Source: a virus
Direction: 5' to 3' (one strand)
DNA length: 42,560 nucleotides
IMG/VR virus record: IMGVR_UViG_3300044691_000280
Coordinates: 1-42,560 of that record
Part shown: piece by piece, positions 14,189 through 21,876 of the stretch
Numbering within the stretch: the first letter of the stretch is position 1
How the letters are laid out: every line of letters starts with the position of its first letter
Notes under the pieces: generated by a model
The model's input: only the letters and a program-made list of their open reading frames with translations
Databases searched by the model: none
Told to the model about the DNA's origin: nothing
Translations under genes and position numbers: made by a program

Positions 14189-14822
14189 CAATTTTTATTT
14201 TTCTGTTTTTATGATATTCGTATTCATAGCTCTTGCCTGTGATATTAGATATTTCACGGGCAGTTAGGAGTTGGTTATTGAACTGGAACTTTCTATTGTC
14301 TTTCCTATTGTTTTGTTGCTCACTTCTCGTCGCCCATCGGCAATTTAATGGGGAATACCCTTCATTGCCATTGATTCTGTCTAAAGACAAATTGTTTTCG
14401 TATCCATTATCAATAGACCACCTATGGAAAACACTAAAATCAAATTTCCACTCTTGGCATACTCCTATCCCTTTAAGACCATAGTATTTATAAGATATGT
14501 GATTTTGGTTATAACATCTATCTTTCATCTTATGCCAAATTGCTTTTAGTCTTTTATTTAAGATTGGTTTTAGCGATCGATGAAGAGATAAATTATTTCG
14601 CAATTTTTCTGATCCTATTATTTGGCCACATTTTACACATGGCCTATCGTGCTTTATTGCTCTTGTATTTCTTTTGAATGCAGTCCCGCAATTACAGATG
14701 CAATACCACATTCGGGTTCTACGAATACTTCCATTGGGATTGATTGTCAAAACAGATGGCGCGGAATTAACCACTTTAAAATTTGTAAATAGTCGCCCCG
14801 TGTAGTCAATTATTGCATGCAT
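14169..14822 (-). CDS. HNH (AP2-type) homing-like endonuclease
   Basis: The 217-residue protein is a typical free-standing phage HNH nuclease. N-terminal cysteine pairs (CICNCG, CVKCG) form a zinc finger. The core reads WHKMKDRCYN, YYGLKGIGVCQEW, then LSLDRINGNEGYSPLNCRWAT with the D and N of the HNH site, followed by SEQQNNR. A C-terminal helix-turn-helix-like segment (LLTAREISNITGKS) could contact DNA. It lies alone between the ATPase gene and the 14890 gene with a terminator at its end, as expected of a mobile insert. Confidence 0.85.
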   Translation of the reverse strand: MHAIIDYTGRLFTNFKVVNSAPSVLTINPNGSIRRTRMWYCICNCGTAFKRNTRAIKHDRPCVKCGQIIGSEKLRNNLSLHRSLKPILNKRLKAIWHKMKDRCYNQNHISYKYYGLKGIGVCQEWKFDFSVFHRWSIDNGYENNLSLDRINGNEGYSPLNCRWATRSEQQNNRKDNRKFQFNNQLLTAREISNITGKSYEYEYHKNRKIKIEAPALR

Positions 14823-14889
14823 AAATTTATAATTTTAAAAAACCTTATCTATAATTGAAGTTTTTGATGGAACTACTTAACCAGTATTG

Positions 14890-15408
14890 TTATAGTATTT
14901 TTATAACAGGTGCCATTTTACCCGACTTTACAGGCTCGTAAATTGTTACTACTTCGCCAGTTTCTTCTATCAGTTCCGATTTTGACCCTTTAATGGTTTT
15001 TAAAAAGGCTTCCCTGTTAGTAATCTTTTCTTTCAGTTCATTCCAAACAGGATCACCACATTCTTTGAATGAATATTTTACCCCCACCATTTGTGAATTG
15101 ATAACACAACCAAAAAGATTGGCTTTATCACCTTTGCCTAACTTTAATTCATTATTGGCGGAATCTTGCAGATTGTTCTTGATCTGTTCGGACATATCTG
15201 CTAACTTCTTAGCTAATATTAAGCCCTCTGCCGGATTATTATAGCCGTCGGTATAGTAATCCACTATCTGTTTAGCTTTCTCGCTTATGCCCTCTGCTGT
15301 GAGGTTAAGGATGCTCTTTGGCGAAAACGTAACTCCTGTTTGTGTCTCGGTCGTTTCGCTTTGTTCCTGCTCTCTTAATTGCATCATTGCATCTTCTGTT
15401 CTTTTCAT
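14890..15408 (-). CDS. Hypothetical early phage protein next to SSB gene
   Basis: The 172-residue protein has an acidic Q/T/E-rich N-terminus, a long helical middle part (AKQIVDYYTDGYNNPAEGL, KKLADMSEQIKNNLQDSA) and a C-terminal part ending in PVKSGKMAPVIKIL. It follows the SSB-like gene on the same strand, separated by a hairpin. Similar early proteins in siphophages accompany recombination genes, but I cannot assign a family. Confidence 0.6.
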   Translation of the reverse strand: MKRTEDAMMQLREQEQSETTETQTGVTFSPKSILNLTAEGISEKAKQIVDYYTDGYNNPAEGLILAKKLADMSEQIKNNLQDSANNELKLGKGDKANLFGCVINSQMVGVKYSFKECGDPVWNELKEKITNREAFLKTIKGSKSELIEETGEVVTIYEPVKSGKMAPVIKIL

Positions 15409-15424
15409 TGGTTTAAGTGTTTAA

Positions 15425-15454
15425 AATAATCCCAGCTACTTCACCGGGATTATT
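15425..15454 (-). terminator. Terminator after the SSB-like gene
   Basis: Perfect 9-bp stem AATAATCCC (15425-15433) with GGGATTATT (15446-15454), loop 12 nt. Read on the minus strand it follows the SSB-like stop by about 40 nt and continues into TTTAAAC. Confidence 0.6.
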
Positions 15455-15495
15455 GGGGTTATTAGTTAATTAATTGAGATTAATTTAATTATAAG

Positions 15496-16134
15496 TTAAA
15501 ATGGTAAATCATTAAAGTCATCCTCTATTGGCTGGCCTTTTTCATCAATGAAAGTGTTATTTTGAGGATTTTTTAGTGCTTGATATTCTACACTTGTTTT
15601 CATTTTATCGGTAATGAAAGAGGGTAATGTATTAAACTTTGCTTCGTCCCATTCATCATAAGATAATACGAAAGTTGGGTTTACCTGTGGCGGGCAAGTC
15701 ATCCCCTTCATTAAGGGTGTAATACCACTTATTTCCTCATAGATTTTGGTAGCATCTGATTTACTCGGCTTATGAGTGAGGTTAATTAAGCAGGGAACGC
15801 CCAAAAGCTTAGTTATATCGAAACTTTTTGCTTCCTCCTCGGTAAATGCCTTACCGCGCCACGAGGTCAGCACAGCGCGTAAATTAGCCTTGTCAGCCAT
15901 TGATAAAGTGTACTCTTTACTGAACACAAAAGGTTGTGGCCCATTTTCTTCCTTGAATACTTTAGTAAGTTCAGGAAATTCAAAGCCGATACGCACTTTC
16001 TGCATAGTTTTCATTTCTCCTTTAAACTCCTCTTTGATGGTTCCTATCTGAACCATTGAGTAGCATCGAGCCAAGTGTAGCCCTGCTTCGATTAGCTCAC
16101 GTGGAGCCGAATTGTTTGTTGCGTTTATTGCCAT
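15496..16134 (-). CDS. ssDNA-binding protein-like phage protein
   Basis: The 212-residue protein has the form of a phage single-stranded DNA-binding protein: a strand-rich body (KVRIGFEFPEL, FVFSKEYTLSM), then a disordered acidic C-terminal tail ending DDFNDLPF. That ending is very close to the SSB C-peptide D-D-x-x-P-F that recruits replication and repair partners. The start ATG at 16134 gives MAINATNNSAPREL. It likely coats ssDNA during replication and recombination with the RusA and NinB-like proteins. Confidence 0.7.
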   Translation of the reverse strand: MAINATNNSAPRELIEAGLHLARCYSMVQIGTIKEEFKGEMKTMQKVRIGFEFPELTKVFKEENGPQPFVFSKEYTLSMADKANLRAVLTSWRGKAFTEEEAKSFDITKLLGVPCLINLTHKPSKSDATKIYEEISGITPLMKGMTCPPQVNPTFVLSYDEWDEAKFNTLPSFITDKMKTSVEYQALKNPQNNTFIDEKGQPIEDDFNDLPF

Positions 16135-16179
16135 GATTTGTTCATTTTACTGCCTTTGTTGGCTTTTTAATGTTTATAT

Positions 16180-16494
16180 TTATTTAGTTAATTCAAGTAT
16201 TCTAAAGTAAGTTTTAATCGGCCTGTCCTTTTTCTCCAAAGCAAAATATTGCTTTACAAATGACAGTGGCACCAGTGGCACATTATAAGCCTTACACGTG
16301 CTACTTTCAATTTTACGACACCTTTCCCTGCTTACCGGATTAAATGCTATCTGTACTCTTATAAATGGCTGTAGTGCCGCGTTAATATAATAATCCATAG
16401 CCTCAATAGGTCTATCCGAGCAAAAGTAAATATGTTCCTCGCTTTCGGGTGTCTGTTTAAAGCTTACTATAGTTGTTTCAAGGTTCATTTGCAA
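16180..16494 (-). CDS. 104-aa hypothetical protein
   Basis: An alpha/beta protein with two cysteines close together (ERCRKIESSTCKAYN). No recognisable motif. It lies between the SSB-like gene and a hairpin at 16513-16530. Confidence 0.55.
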   Translation of the reverse strand: MQMNLETTIVSFKQTPESEEHIYFCSDRPIEAMDYYINAALQPFIRVQIAFNPVSRERCRKIESSTCKAYNVPLVPLSFVKQYFALEKKDRPIKTYFRILELTK

Positions 16495-16512
16495 TTATTT
16501 TCTACTGCCAAA

Positions 16513-16530
16513 GGCTACCCTAAAGTAGCC
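16513..16530 (-). terminator. Hairpin after the 16555-16947 gene
   Basis: Perfect stem GGCTAC (16513-16518) with GTAGCC (16525-16530), loop CCTAAA. On the minus strand it lies 25 nt past the stop of the upstream gene and is followed by TTTGG, so termination is likely weak. Confidence 0.4.
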
Positions 16531-16554
16531 AATAGACAAAGCGTTTATAAATAA

Positions 16555-16947
16555 TTAATCCTGTACTTTAGCCCATACTCTGCTAAAATGTTTTTTACGT
16601 TGTTGAATACCAATAAAGAAGGTATCTCCTTCTGTATAAATATTGGGTTTATGGTCAGCAACTTCTTTCGCCTCATTGCGTTCCATGGCTTCTTTAGTTA
16701 GTGATTTTATGGCACTATGGTTAAGGGTGCAACCTTCTTTTCCTACCACGACAAATACACCGTCAACGCCTTCTTTTTCGTACATTTCGTATTCGCCGCA
16801 AAGAACATGTACATGCCCGGAGCGTTCAGATGCAGCTATGAAACGCTTTTCAATCTTTTTTACTCCATCAGGTAATTTAGCTATACCGAATAGCTGTACA
16901 TCTCCTTGGTGGCTGTTTTCTCCTGTGAACTGTAATTTATTTTCCAT
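16555..16947 (-). CDS. Hypothetical protein paired with DUF6745-like gene
   Basis: The 130-residue protein is strand-rich (GDVQLFGIAKLPDGV, GHVHVLCGEYEMYE) with a C-terminal DTFFIGIQQRKKHFSRVW. It starts 21 nt after the repeat-containing gene. The partnership with a DUF6745-like gene is positional only. Function unknown. Confidence 0.6.
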   Translation of the reverse strand: MENKLQFTGENSHQGDVQLFGIAKLPDGVKKIEKRFIAASERSGHVHVLCGEYEMYEKEGVDGVFVVVGKEGCTLNHSAIKSLTKEAMERNEAKEVADHKPNIYTEGDTFFIGIQQRKKHFSRVWAKVQD

Positions 16948-16968
16948 TTTTTTTATTTGTTTAAATTG

Positions 16969-18357
16969 TTAATTTCTTTGTAACCAGTTATATTCTAATT
17001 CTTGCGGTACTATGGTAGGGCGTGCAAATTTAGCCGCATCTATAGCACTTGTAAAACTACTGTCCGTGGGGATTAAATAATTAGTTCCAGTACTCGGACA
17101 GCACATTTTTATCCATGCCAACGGCACATTCGTACGCCCATTTAAATCTTCTTCTTCTTTAAAACATTCAGTTGTTTTGTATAAAATCAATTCTTCTACA
17201 CTTCCATCCCCATGAATAACTGATTTCTTATCTGCCTCTTTCGCACCTAAAAAGGTAAGCATTGTACCCTCTCCTTTGGACTCAATTACTTCATAAATAC
17301 CGGCTTTTATATCTTCGTTTTCTTCATTTATAAATTGTTCTTTAGTTATTTCAGAAGAAAATATCCATTCAGGCATATTGCGCCCATTGATATAATACCC
17401 ATTAAATTTAGTCATATCTGTTGAGTTCGACCATTCAGCGGCGTGGCCATCAGTTCTGTGCATGTCATTATTTTCATTAAGGTGAACCTTTTTAGGGTAT
17501 TTAGATACCACACAAAGCAATTCAGAAAAAATAGCCGAATAGACATTGGATTTTTGATAAAGATCATTCCAGCTATTCAACATTACATTGATAGGCGTGT
17601 CTATTTTTAATTCGTCAGCCAGAAACTTGTAATATCCTCCATATGCGCCGGAATAAACATTTGATGTAAATAGGTAATCTGGATTTTTCGTTTTCAACTG
17701 TGAGTCCAACTGTGAGTCCAACTGTGAGCGCAACTGTGAGTTCAACTGTGAGTCCAACTGTGAGCGCAACTGTGAGTTCAACTGTGAGTTCAACTGTGAG
17801 TACAACTGTGAGCGCAACTGTGAGTCCAACTGTGAGTCCAACTGTGAGTACAACTGTGAGTCCAACTGTGAGTACAACTGTGAGTACAACTGTGAGTCCA
17901 ACTGTGAGTACAACTGTGAGTACAACTGTGAGTCCAACTGTGAGTCCAACTGTGAGTACAACTGTGAGTCCAACTGTGAGTACAACTGTGAGTACAACTG
18001 TGAGTCCAACTGTGAGTACAACTGTGAGTTCAACTGTTTATTTTCTATTTTAGGTATATTCAAGTTCACCTCAATACCATTTCTAATGCAATAAATAGTA
18101 TATATAATCGGTAAAAAAACTTTTTCATTAGCTTTGATATAATTAAAAAATATTTGTGCCTCGTATGGGTTTTCAGCCACTAAGACACATGGTTTTTTAT
18201 ATTTGCATTGTTCATAATTCCAGTCTATAAGCGCAACCGCAGCATCATATTTGAAATTATTATAGCGTTCGCCATCAAATACGCCTTTGGTATATTTGGC
18301 GATATATTCAGGTATTTTAGCAGATATTTCAGGTGTTAAATCGGATAATGTTTTCAT
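16969..18357 (-). CDS. DUF6745-like protein with 28 SQL tetrapeptide repeats
   Basis: The 462-residue protein has three parts. The N-terminus (1-109) includes YNNFKYDAAVALIDWNYEQC and KKPCVLVAENPYEAQ. Residues 110-221 are 28 tandem copies of xSQL, where x is Y, D, N or R. The C-terminal part carries GHAAEWSNSTDMTKFNG and ends LIPTDSSFTSAIDAAKFARP, resembling DUF6745. In the repeat block nine of twelve bases per unit are invariant and all variation is in the first codon (TAC, GAC, AAC or CGC). The array probably changes length by slippage. It may form a solenoid or fibrous spacer. Molecular function is unknown. Confidence 0.65.
   Translation of the reverse strand: MKTLSDLTPEISAKIPEYIAKYTKGVFDGERYNNFKYDAAVALIDWNYEQCKYKKPCVLVAENPYEAQIFFNYIKANEKVFLPIIYTIYCIRNGIEVNLNIPKIENKQLNSQLYSQLDSQLYSQLYSQLDSQLYSQLDSQLDSQLYSQLYSQLDSQLYSQLYSQLDSQLYSQLDSQLDSQLRSQLYSQLNSQLNSQLRSQLDSQLNSQLRSQLDSQLDSQLKTKNPDYLFTSNVYSGAYGGYYKFLADELKIDTPINVMLNSWNDLYQKSNVYSAIFSELLCVVSKYPKKVHLNENNDMHRTDGHAAEWSNSTDMTKFNGYYINGRNMPEWIFSSEITKEQFINEENEDIKAGIYEVIESKGEGTMLTFLGAKEADKKSVIHGDGSVEELILYKTTECFKEEEDLNGRTNVPLAWIKMCCPSTGTNYLIPTDSSFTSAIDAAKFARPTIVPQELEYNWLQRN
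17695..18030 (-). repeat. 12-bp minisatellite, 28 units
   Basis: 28 in-frame units of 12 bp inside the DUF6745-like gene, each encoding xSQL. The order of x from the N-terminus includes a repeated YYDYDD block, showing higher-order duplication. The opposite strand has an open frame over the array, which is only a by-product of the repeat. Confidence 0.95.
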
Positions 18358-18536
18358 CTTATAAATTTTACTATTGTATTCTTTAATTGATTATCTTTTA
18401 TAAACTTATGGCAGAAAGCCGGGGAAGATGCTCTGTATATTTCCCTACAATACTGTTCTACTATACAGTACTTCCAGTTAGGCCATTGCTTTACTGGATG
18501 ATGCTTGTTAAAAACTTGTCTGTCAAGCTGATTCAT
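18354..18536 (-). CDS. 60-aa hypothetical protein
   Basis: A basic protein with aromatic and cysteine residues (PNWKYCIVEQYCREIY). It overlaps the DUF6745-like gene and the upstream gene by ATGA. No family recognised. Confidence 0.55.
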   Translation of the reverse strand: MNQLDRQVFNKHHPVKQWPNWKYCIVEQYCREIYRASSPAFCHKFIKDNQLKNTIVKFIR

Positions 18537-18745
18537 AATTCACTATTATGAAACTCCTGGCAATAACTACAAAATTCGTATGATCCCTCACGATATAAGG
18601 GCATCGCACAACAAAGGGATAGAGGGCTGTTAAAGCTTATATTAAAAGCATCTTCTGTTTTTAATCCGACTCCAACTAAAACGGCGTGGTTAAATACCCT
18701 GCTCAAGTGGTCATTGAGTGGCTTGGTTGAGGTTAAACTTTTCAT
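18533..18745 (-). CDS. 70-aa protein with Cys cluster
   Basis: The C-terminal half has CCAMPLYREGSYEFCSYC, so CC plus CxxC could bind zinc. Coupled to the next gene by ATGA. It may be a small zinc-ribbon adapter; function unknown. Confidence 0.55.
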   Translation of the reverse strand: MKSLTSTKPLNDHLSRVFNHAVLVGVGLKTEDAFNISFNSPLSLCCAMPLYREGSYEFCSYCQEFHNSEL

Positions 18746-18777
18746 TGTGTGGTAATTTTATTTTGGTTTTTGTTTAT

Positions 18778-18939
18778 TTATGTATTAAAACTAGGGTTTT
18801 GCCTATGAATAATGGCTTCTAAAATTAGAATATTTACTACGTTGCTGTTACTCCTTTTCTCCTTTTCGGCTATTTCTAAAATAGCTTTTTTTGTGTCAGC
18901 ATCGACATATACCTGTATTTTAGTCTTTTGTTCTTCCAT
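18778..18939 (-). CDS. Ribbon-helix-helix (CopG-like) regulator
   Basis: The 53-residue protein has the RHH order: strand TKIQVYVDA (6-14), helix TKKAILEIAEKEKR and helix SNVVNILILEAIIHRQ. Its promoter lies 4 nt upstream of the ATG, the same close arrangement as the other RHH gene at 8289. It is positioned to regulate the repeat-protein segment of the minus-strand array, possibly with autorepression. Confidence 0.7.
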   Translation of the reverse strand: MEEQKTKIQVYVDADTKKAILEIAEKEKRSNSNVVNILILEAIIHRQNPSFNT

Positions 18940-18943
18940 GATT

Positions 18944-18975
18944 CAAATGTAGTCATAGCAATTCATAAAAACAAG
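18944..18975 (-). promoter_or_regulatory. RHH gene promoter, start-proximal
   Basis: On the minus strand CTTG (18972-18975), a 20-nt spacer and a perfect TACATTTG (18944-18951), 4 nt from the ATG at 18939. Confidence 0.65.
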
Positions 18976-18994
18976 TGACTTACTAAATTTATTT

Positions 18995-19141
18995 TTACTC
19001 TGTTTTAAAATCAATAGTGTGCTGCAAGATTTCGGCTTGCTGCTGGCACCATTCTAATTTAGCCGAAAAGTCAAACAGGTTAGTAAATTCTAAAATGCAG
19101 TCTACATTTAGGAAAGTGTAGGATAAAATGTATTTTTTCAT
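18995..19141 (-). CDS. 48-aa hypothetical protein
   Basis: A small protein (MKKYILSYTFLNVDCILEF, then EWCQQQAEILQHT) coupled to the upstream gene by ATGA. No family recognised. Confidence 0.55.
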   Translation of the reverse strand: MKKYILSYTFLNVDCILEFTNLFDFSAKLEWCQQQAEILQHTIDFKTE

Positions 19142-19314
19142 GATTTTGAGTTGTAAAAAAGTTCAAGCTCCATATATAGTTTACAATCTATTATCCGTCC
19201 CAAAATATCAACAAATAAAGAATAATCATTTGTGGCGGCATCCAATATACTGTTAAGTTCTAATACAGAATTAGCCTTATTTAGTAAACTCATATATTCT
19301 TCTTCCGTTTTCAT
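19138..19314 (-). CDS. 58-aa helical hypothetical protein
   Basis: An acidic helical protein (MKTEEEYMSLLNKANSVLEL) coupled to both neighbours by short overlaps. Function unknown. Confidence 0.55.
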   Translation of the reverse strand: MKTEEEYMSLLNKANSVLELNSILDAATNDYSLFVDILGRIIDCKLYMELELFYNSKS

Positions 19315-19403
19315 AATGCTGCTATTAATCCTAAAATAAGGATGGTTACTAAAATGATTAAGGTACGGTGTTGGTCTTTGGGCATATGGGTGTAGCTGCT
19401 CAT
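19311..19403 (-). CDS. 30-aa single-TM peptide
   Basis: A polar start (MSSYTHMPKDQHRT) and one hydrophobic helix to the end. It overlaps the next gene by ATGA. Its role is unknown; tiny membrane peptides recur across this phage. Confidence 0.5.
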   Translation of the reverse strand: MSSYTHMPKDQHRTLIILVTILILGLIAAL

Positions 19404-19408
19404 AGTTT

Positions 19409-19579
19409 TTATCTATCTAAATTATTATAGGCAGCCTTCCATGCACTTTTAGCTGACTTACCTTGTCCTAACATATAAGTTCCCCTGTATATATGATAAT
19501 AATTTTTAGCGCCCTTGCCGACATTTTCAGCATGTGCCGTTGGGTAATGCTGTATTACTATTTCGCGCGGAGTTTTCAT
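19409..19579 (-). CDS. 56-aa basic hypothetical protein
   Basis: The protein (MKTPREIVIQHYPTAHAENV, then GKSAKSAWKAAYNNL) is basic and Ala-rich. Similar short phage ORFs often carry the K-SA-W-AA motif, but I cannot name a family. Confidence 0.55.
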   Translation of the reverse strand: MKTPREIVIQHYPTAHAENVGKGAKNYYHIYRGTYMLGQGKSAKSAWKAAYNNLDR

Positions 19580-19594
19580 CCTTCTTTAGTTTGG

Positions 19595-19765
19595 TTAATT
19601 ACACAATTCTTCTCTATTATCACTTCGCCAATCTTGGTAACATTCTTCAGAACACACGTCCGTTTCCTCATAGCTGCCGACTTCGCCAAATCCCCAATCT
19701 TCGTATCTATCCCAAGGCTCAAATGACTTTCCGCATTGCGAGCAAATTAGTCCTTCCGTTTTCAT
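19595..19765 (-). CDS. Small zinc-finger-like protein
   Basis: From the ATG at 19765 the 56-residue protein has CSQC near the start and CSEEC later, a CxxC...CxxxC arrangement suited to zinc. The longer ORF to 19948 was rejected because it overlaps the 19791-20075 gene for its whole extra length. Function unknown. Confidence 0.55.
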   Translation of the reverse strand: MKTEGLICSQCGKSFEPWDRYEDWGFGEVGSYEETDVCSEECYQDWRSDNREELCN

Positions 19766-19790
19766 TACTTTGTGGTTAAAGGGGTAAATG

Positions 19791-20075
19791 TTATACATCT
19801 GGGAATAATTCATATTTATGGCACATATCAACCATATCGGGTATGCCTCTAAATATTCCATACGATCCGTCATAAATTGATATTTGTTTAATATATCGCT
19901 CACCTTTAAGTATTCTAAAGTTATGCGATTTAGCCAGTTCAAATGCATTGCGCTCTTTTTCTGGCAAGGTCGCTATGTCGGCATCGTTCCACGCATCGCG
20001 GACAAATTCACTTGCCTGGCAATGATATTCTTTTCTCGCTATTGGCGTTGTTCTTGGGTACCAATGATCGCTCAT
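19791..20075 (-). CDS. Hypothetical phage protein
   Basis: The 94-residue protein has WYPRTTPIARKEYHCQASE at the start and KGERYIKQISIYDG in the middle. This order resembles a phage family with a zinc-knuckle after an ARKEH motif, although only one Cys remains here, so the metal site may be lost. Confidence 0.6.
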   Translation of the reverse strand: MSDHWYPRTTPIARKEYHCQASEFVRDAWNDADIATLPEKERNAFELAKSHNFRILKGERYIKQISIYDGSYGIFRGIPDMVDMCHKYELFPDV

Positions 20076-20103
20076 CTCTTTCCTTTATTTAAATGTGAGG
20101 GGG

Positions 20104-20301
20104 TTAAGCAATGTAAAGCAGATTTTCAGACTTGAATAGCCATGTAAATCCATTTATGACAACCTCGTATGGAAGTGCCCTATTCGTATTTATACCTATA
20201 ATATATCCTTCGCTATTTAATGGCACGCTCCCGACTGTTATTTGTGTTTGGTTAAGATTGATTATTTTAACCAGGTCGCCTTTTTCTAAAAGTGTTTTCA
20301 T
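20104..20301 (-). CDS. 65-aa small barrel-like protein
   Basis: A strand-rich protein (GDLVKIINLNQTQITVGSV, EGYIIGINTN) that looks like an SH3-type barrel. AGGAGAGA lies just upstream of the ATG and supports the start. Function unknown. Confidence 0.6.
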   Translation of the reverse strand: MKTLLEKGDLVKIINLNQTQITVGSVPLNSEGYIIGINTNRALPYEVVINGFTWLFKSENLLYIA

Positions 20302-20320
20302 AATCTTCTCTCCTTACTTT

Positions 20321-20698
20321 TTATTTATCAGTTAAACAGTAATCAGCACTTGTCTTGCCTGTCTTTACAATCACATCACAAAGTTGTTTTTTTGGCGTAA
20401 ATAATAAGACTATTTTAAGCGCTTTTACAGCACTTTTAGTTTCAGCGATACAAAGATACTCTGTAGCGGTATATCCTTCGTCTTGAAGCTCTGGTGAGCC
20501 TGTACGGACAATGGTATACACTTTATCATCTACGGTAATAGATTTATCAGTAATCTTTACATTACCTGGCTTGTACTTAATGGTTTTAGAGGTGATGTTT
20601 CCCTCTTTGCCGAAATGGGATACTTCGATCTTTTGGTAAGTTTGTGCCGAAGCTATTAAAACAAATAACAGGGATGGCAGGAGTAGTAATTTTTTCAT
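20321..20698 (-). CDS. Secreted or periplasmic hypothetical protein
   Basis: The 125-residue protein begins with a signal peptide (MKKLLLLPSLLFVLIASAQ, cleavage after SAQ probable) and a strand-rich mature domain with two cysteines. It is the second secreted protein in the window. It may act in the envelope of the infected cell, for instance in exclusion of other phages, but no family is recognised. Confidence 0.65.
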   Translation of the reverse strand: MKKLLLLPSLLFVLIASAQTYQKIEVSHFGKEGNITSKTIKYKPGNVKITDKSITVDDKVYTIVRTGSPELQDEGYTATEYLCIAETKSAVKALKIVLLFTPKKQLCDVIVKTGKTSADYCLTDK

Positions 20699-20722
20699 GT
20701 TTGTGGTAATTAGTGGTTTTAA

Positions 20723-20839
20723 TTAGTTATATTTATATATCAGTTCTTTGAAATTATTAGTCTGTAAATTATACGTTTTCTTCGATCCATGTGGCAATTT
20801 CGGGGAATTATTTAGATGGTTCAATTCCTTTTTAACCAT
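20723..20839 (-). CDS. 38-aa hypothetical peptide
   Basis: A short ORF (MVKKELNHLNNSPKLPHG) whose start overlaps the end of the 20832 gene. It fills an otherwise empty space in a compact operon, which is the main support. Function unknown. Confidence 0.4.
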   Translation of the reverse strand: MVKKELNHLNNSPKLPHGSKKTYNLQTNNFKELIYKYN

Positions 20840-21119
20840 CTATTTTATCTTGGTCATCTGCTGCTAATTTAGCCATCAGGAAACCAGAACACGGTTTGTC
20901 AGCACATTTATAATCATGGGTATGGCACATAAATTCGCCACCGTTCATCAATTTGTCGGCTGCATTGTCGGCAGCAATGAAATAAAATAAGTTGTGTTCC
21001 TGTTCCCATTTACACGCGCATTCGCTGCACATTTTACCACAATCAATACCTTTATCCTTTGCTATTTTAGCGCCCTTTTTGGCTAAGTCGCTCAATGGTT
21101 TTGCGTAACTTGCTATCAT
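20832..21119 (-). CDS. Cys/His-rich hypothetical protein
   Basis: The 95-residue protein has many possible metal ligands: CGKMCSECACKW, then CHTHDYKCADKPCSG. Two zinc sites or a structural cluster are possible. Spacing is unlike the simple zinc ribbons here. Function unknown. Confidence 0.6.
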   Translation of the reverse strand: MIASYAKPLSDLAKKGAKIAKDKGIDCGKMCSECACKWEQEHNLFYFIAADNAADKLMNGGEFMCHTHDYKCADKPCSGFLMAKLAADDQDKIDG

Positions 21120-21125
21120 GTGTGA

Positions 21126-21335
21126 TTACTTCCAATGATTAAATAATAGTTCACCATTGCATTCAGCATATCCGCTTTTAAGCCATGCCCCAACTTGGTC
21201 AGTACCTAAATGGGTGTGACTATCCCTTACAAAATCTAATTCTACGGTATTGGATAGGCTGCTGTCTTTAGCTTTTGCGGATTTTGCATTTTTTACTATC
21301 CGTTCCAGCATTTCTATTGATACTTGGTATTTCAT
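21126..21335 (-). CDS. 69-aa hypothetical protein
   Basis: A charged protein with a helical N-terminus (SIEMLERIVKNAKSAKAK) coupled to the upstream membrane peptide gene by ATGA. No family recognised. Confidence 0.55.
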   Translation of the reverse strand: MKYQVSIEMLERIVKNAKSAKAKDSSLSNTVELDFVRDSHTHLGTDQVGAWLKSGYAECNGELLFNHWK

Positions 21336-21466
21336 TTCTTTACACCCTTTCTTACTTTAAATAAGTTAAACATATCCCGGCATTCATTAGACCAGTTAAC
21401 ATTTAAAACTAATAAGCCTAAACCCACTATGAGTACTAAGGCGATAATAAATTGAATTAAGTTCAT
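21332..21466 (-). CDS. 44-aa single-TM protein
   Basis: A hydrophobic N-terminal helix (FIIALVLIVGLGLLVL) followed by a basic tail (FKVRKGVKK). Function unknown. Confidence 0.55.
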   Translation of the reverse strand: MNLIQFIIALVLIVGLGLLVLNVNWSNECRDMFNLFKVRKGVKK

Positions 21467-21483
21467 GATCGATAGTTTTTAAT

Positions 21484-21578
21484 AAGACTTCATTGTCTTA
21501 TACCTTGTAAAGCCCGAACCTGTAAATTAATACAAGTGTCGGGCTAAACTGCTACCTGAACTATCAGGAAACAGGTAG
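21484..21578 (-). terminator. Cluster of three hairpins
   Basis: Three stems lie between minus-strand genes: AAGAC/GTCTT (21484-21499), AGCCCGA (21511-21517) with TCGGGCT (21539-21545), and CTACCTG (21552-21558) with CAGGTAG (21572-21578). The last abuts the stop at 21581. On the minus strand the middle stem is followed by TTTAC. They likely end or process the transcript. Confidence 0.5.
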
Positions 21579-21580
21579 TA

Positions 21581-21847
21581 TTATTTAATCAGTTCTAATA
21601 TTGATTGTTCAGTATCTTTAAGATTATAAGACTGAAATACGATGCCGCCGCCATACTGTTTGTTATGAAAGCGTTTGCCCCCTATCTTATTAGCGCGTTT
21701 AACAGCAAGATCATAGCGTTCTGATATGGATAAGCCACTACTATAGCTTTCTTCTGCCTTGAGCAGATTAAAGAAGTGACATACATAACGGGGATTGCCA
21801 TTAACGTCATTATTAACGCGGGTAAATTCAATTGTTGTAGTTTCCAT
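21581..21847 (-). CDS. Conserved Bacteroidetes phage protein
   Basis: The 88-residue protein has VNNDVNGNPRYVCHFFNLL, SERYDLAVKRANKIGG and KQYGGGIVFQSYN, a pattern familiar from small conserved proteins of Bacteroidetes mobile elements. Function is not known. Confidence 0.65.
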   Translation of the reverse strand: METTTIEFTRVNNDVNGNPRYVCHFFNLLKAEESYSSGLSISERYDLAVKRANKIGGKRFHNKQYGGGIVFQSYNLKDTEQSILELIK

Positions 21848-21876
21848 GATTTTTGATAGTTTTTAATATTATAAAA

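Noticed and set aside
17695-18030. Diversity-generating retroelement or CRISPR explanation for the repeat array
   Set aside because: No reverse transcriptase or template repeat is in the window, and units have no spacers. Codon-confined variation is recorded as a finding only.
17700-18053. Plus-strand ORF of TVS repeats opposite the SQL array
   Set aside because: A 12-bp repeat without stops makes open frames on both strands; the minus-strand gene has full-length flanks with normal coding character.
19766-19948. N-terminal extension of the zinc-finger-like gene at 19595
   Set aside because: The whole extension lies within the 19791-20075 gene or its spacer; the ATG at 19765 starts just before the Cys motif.
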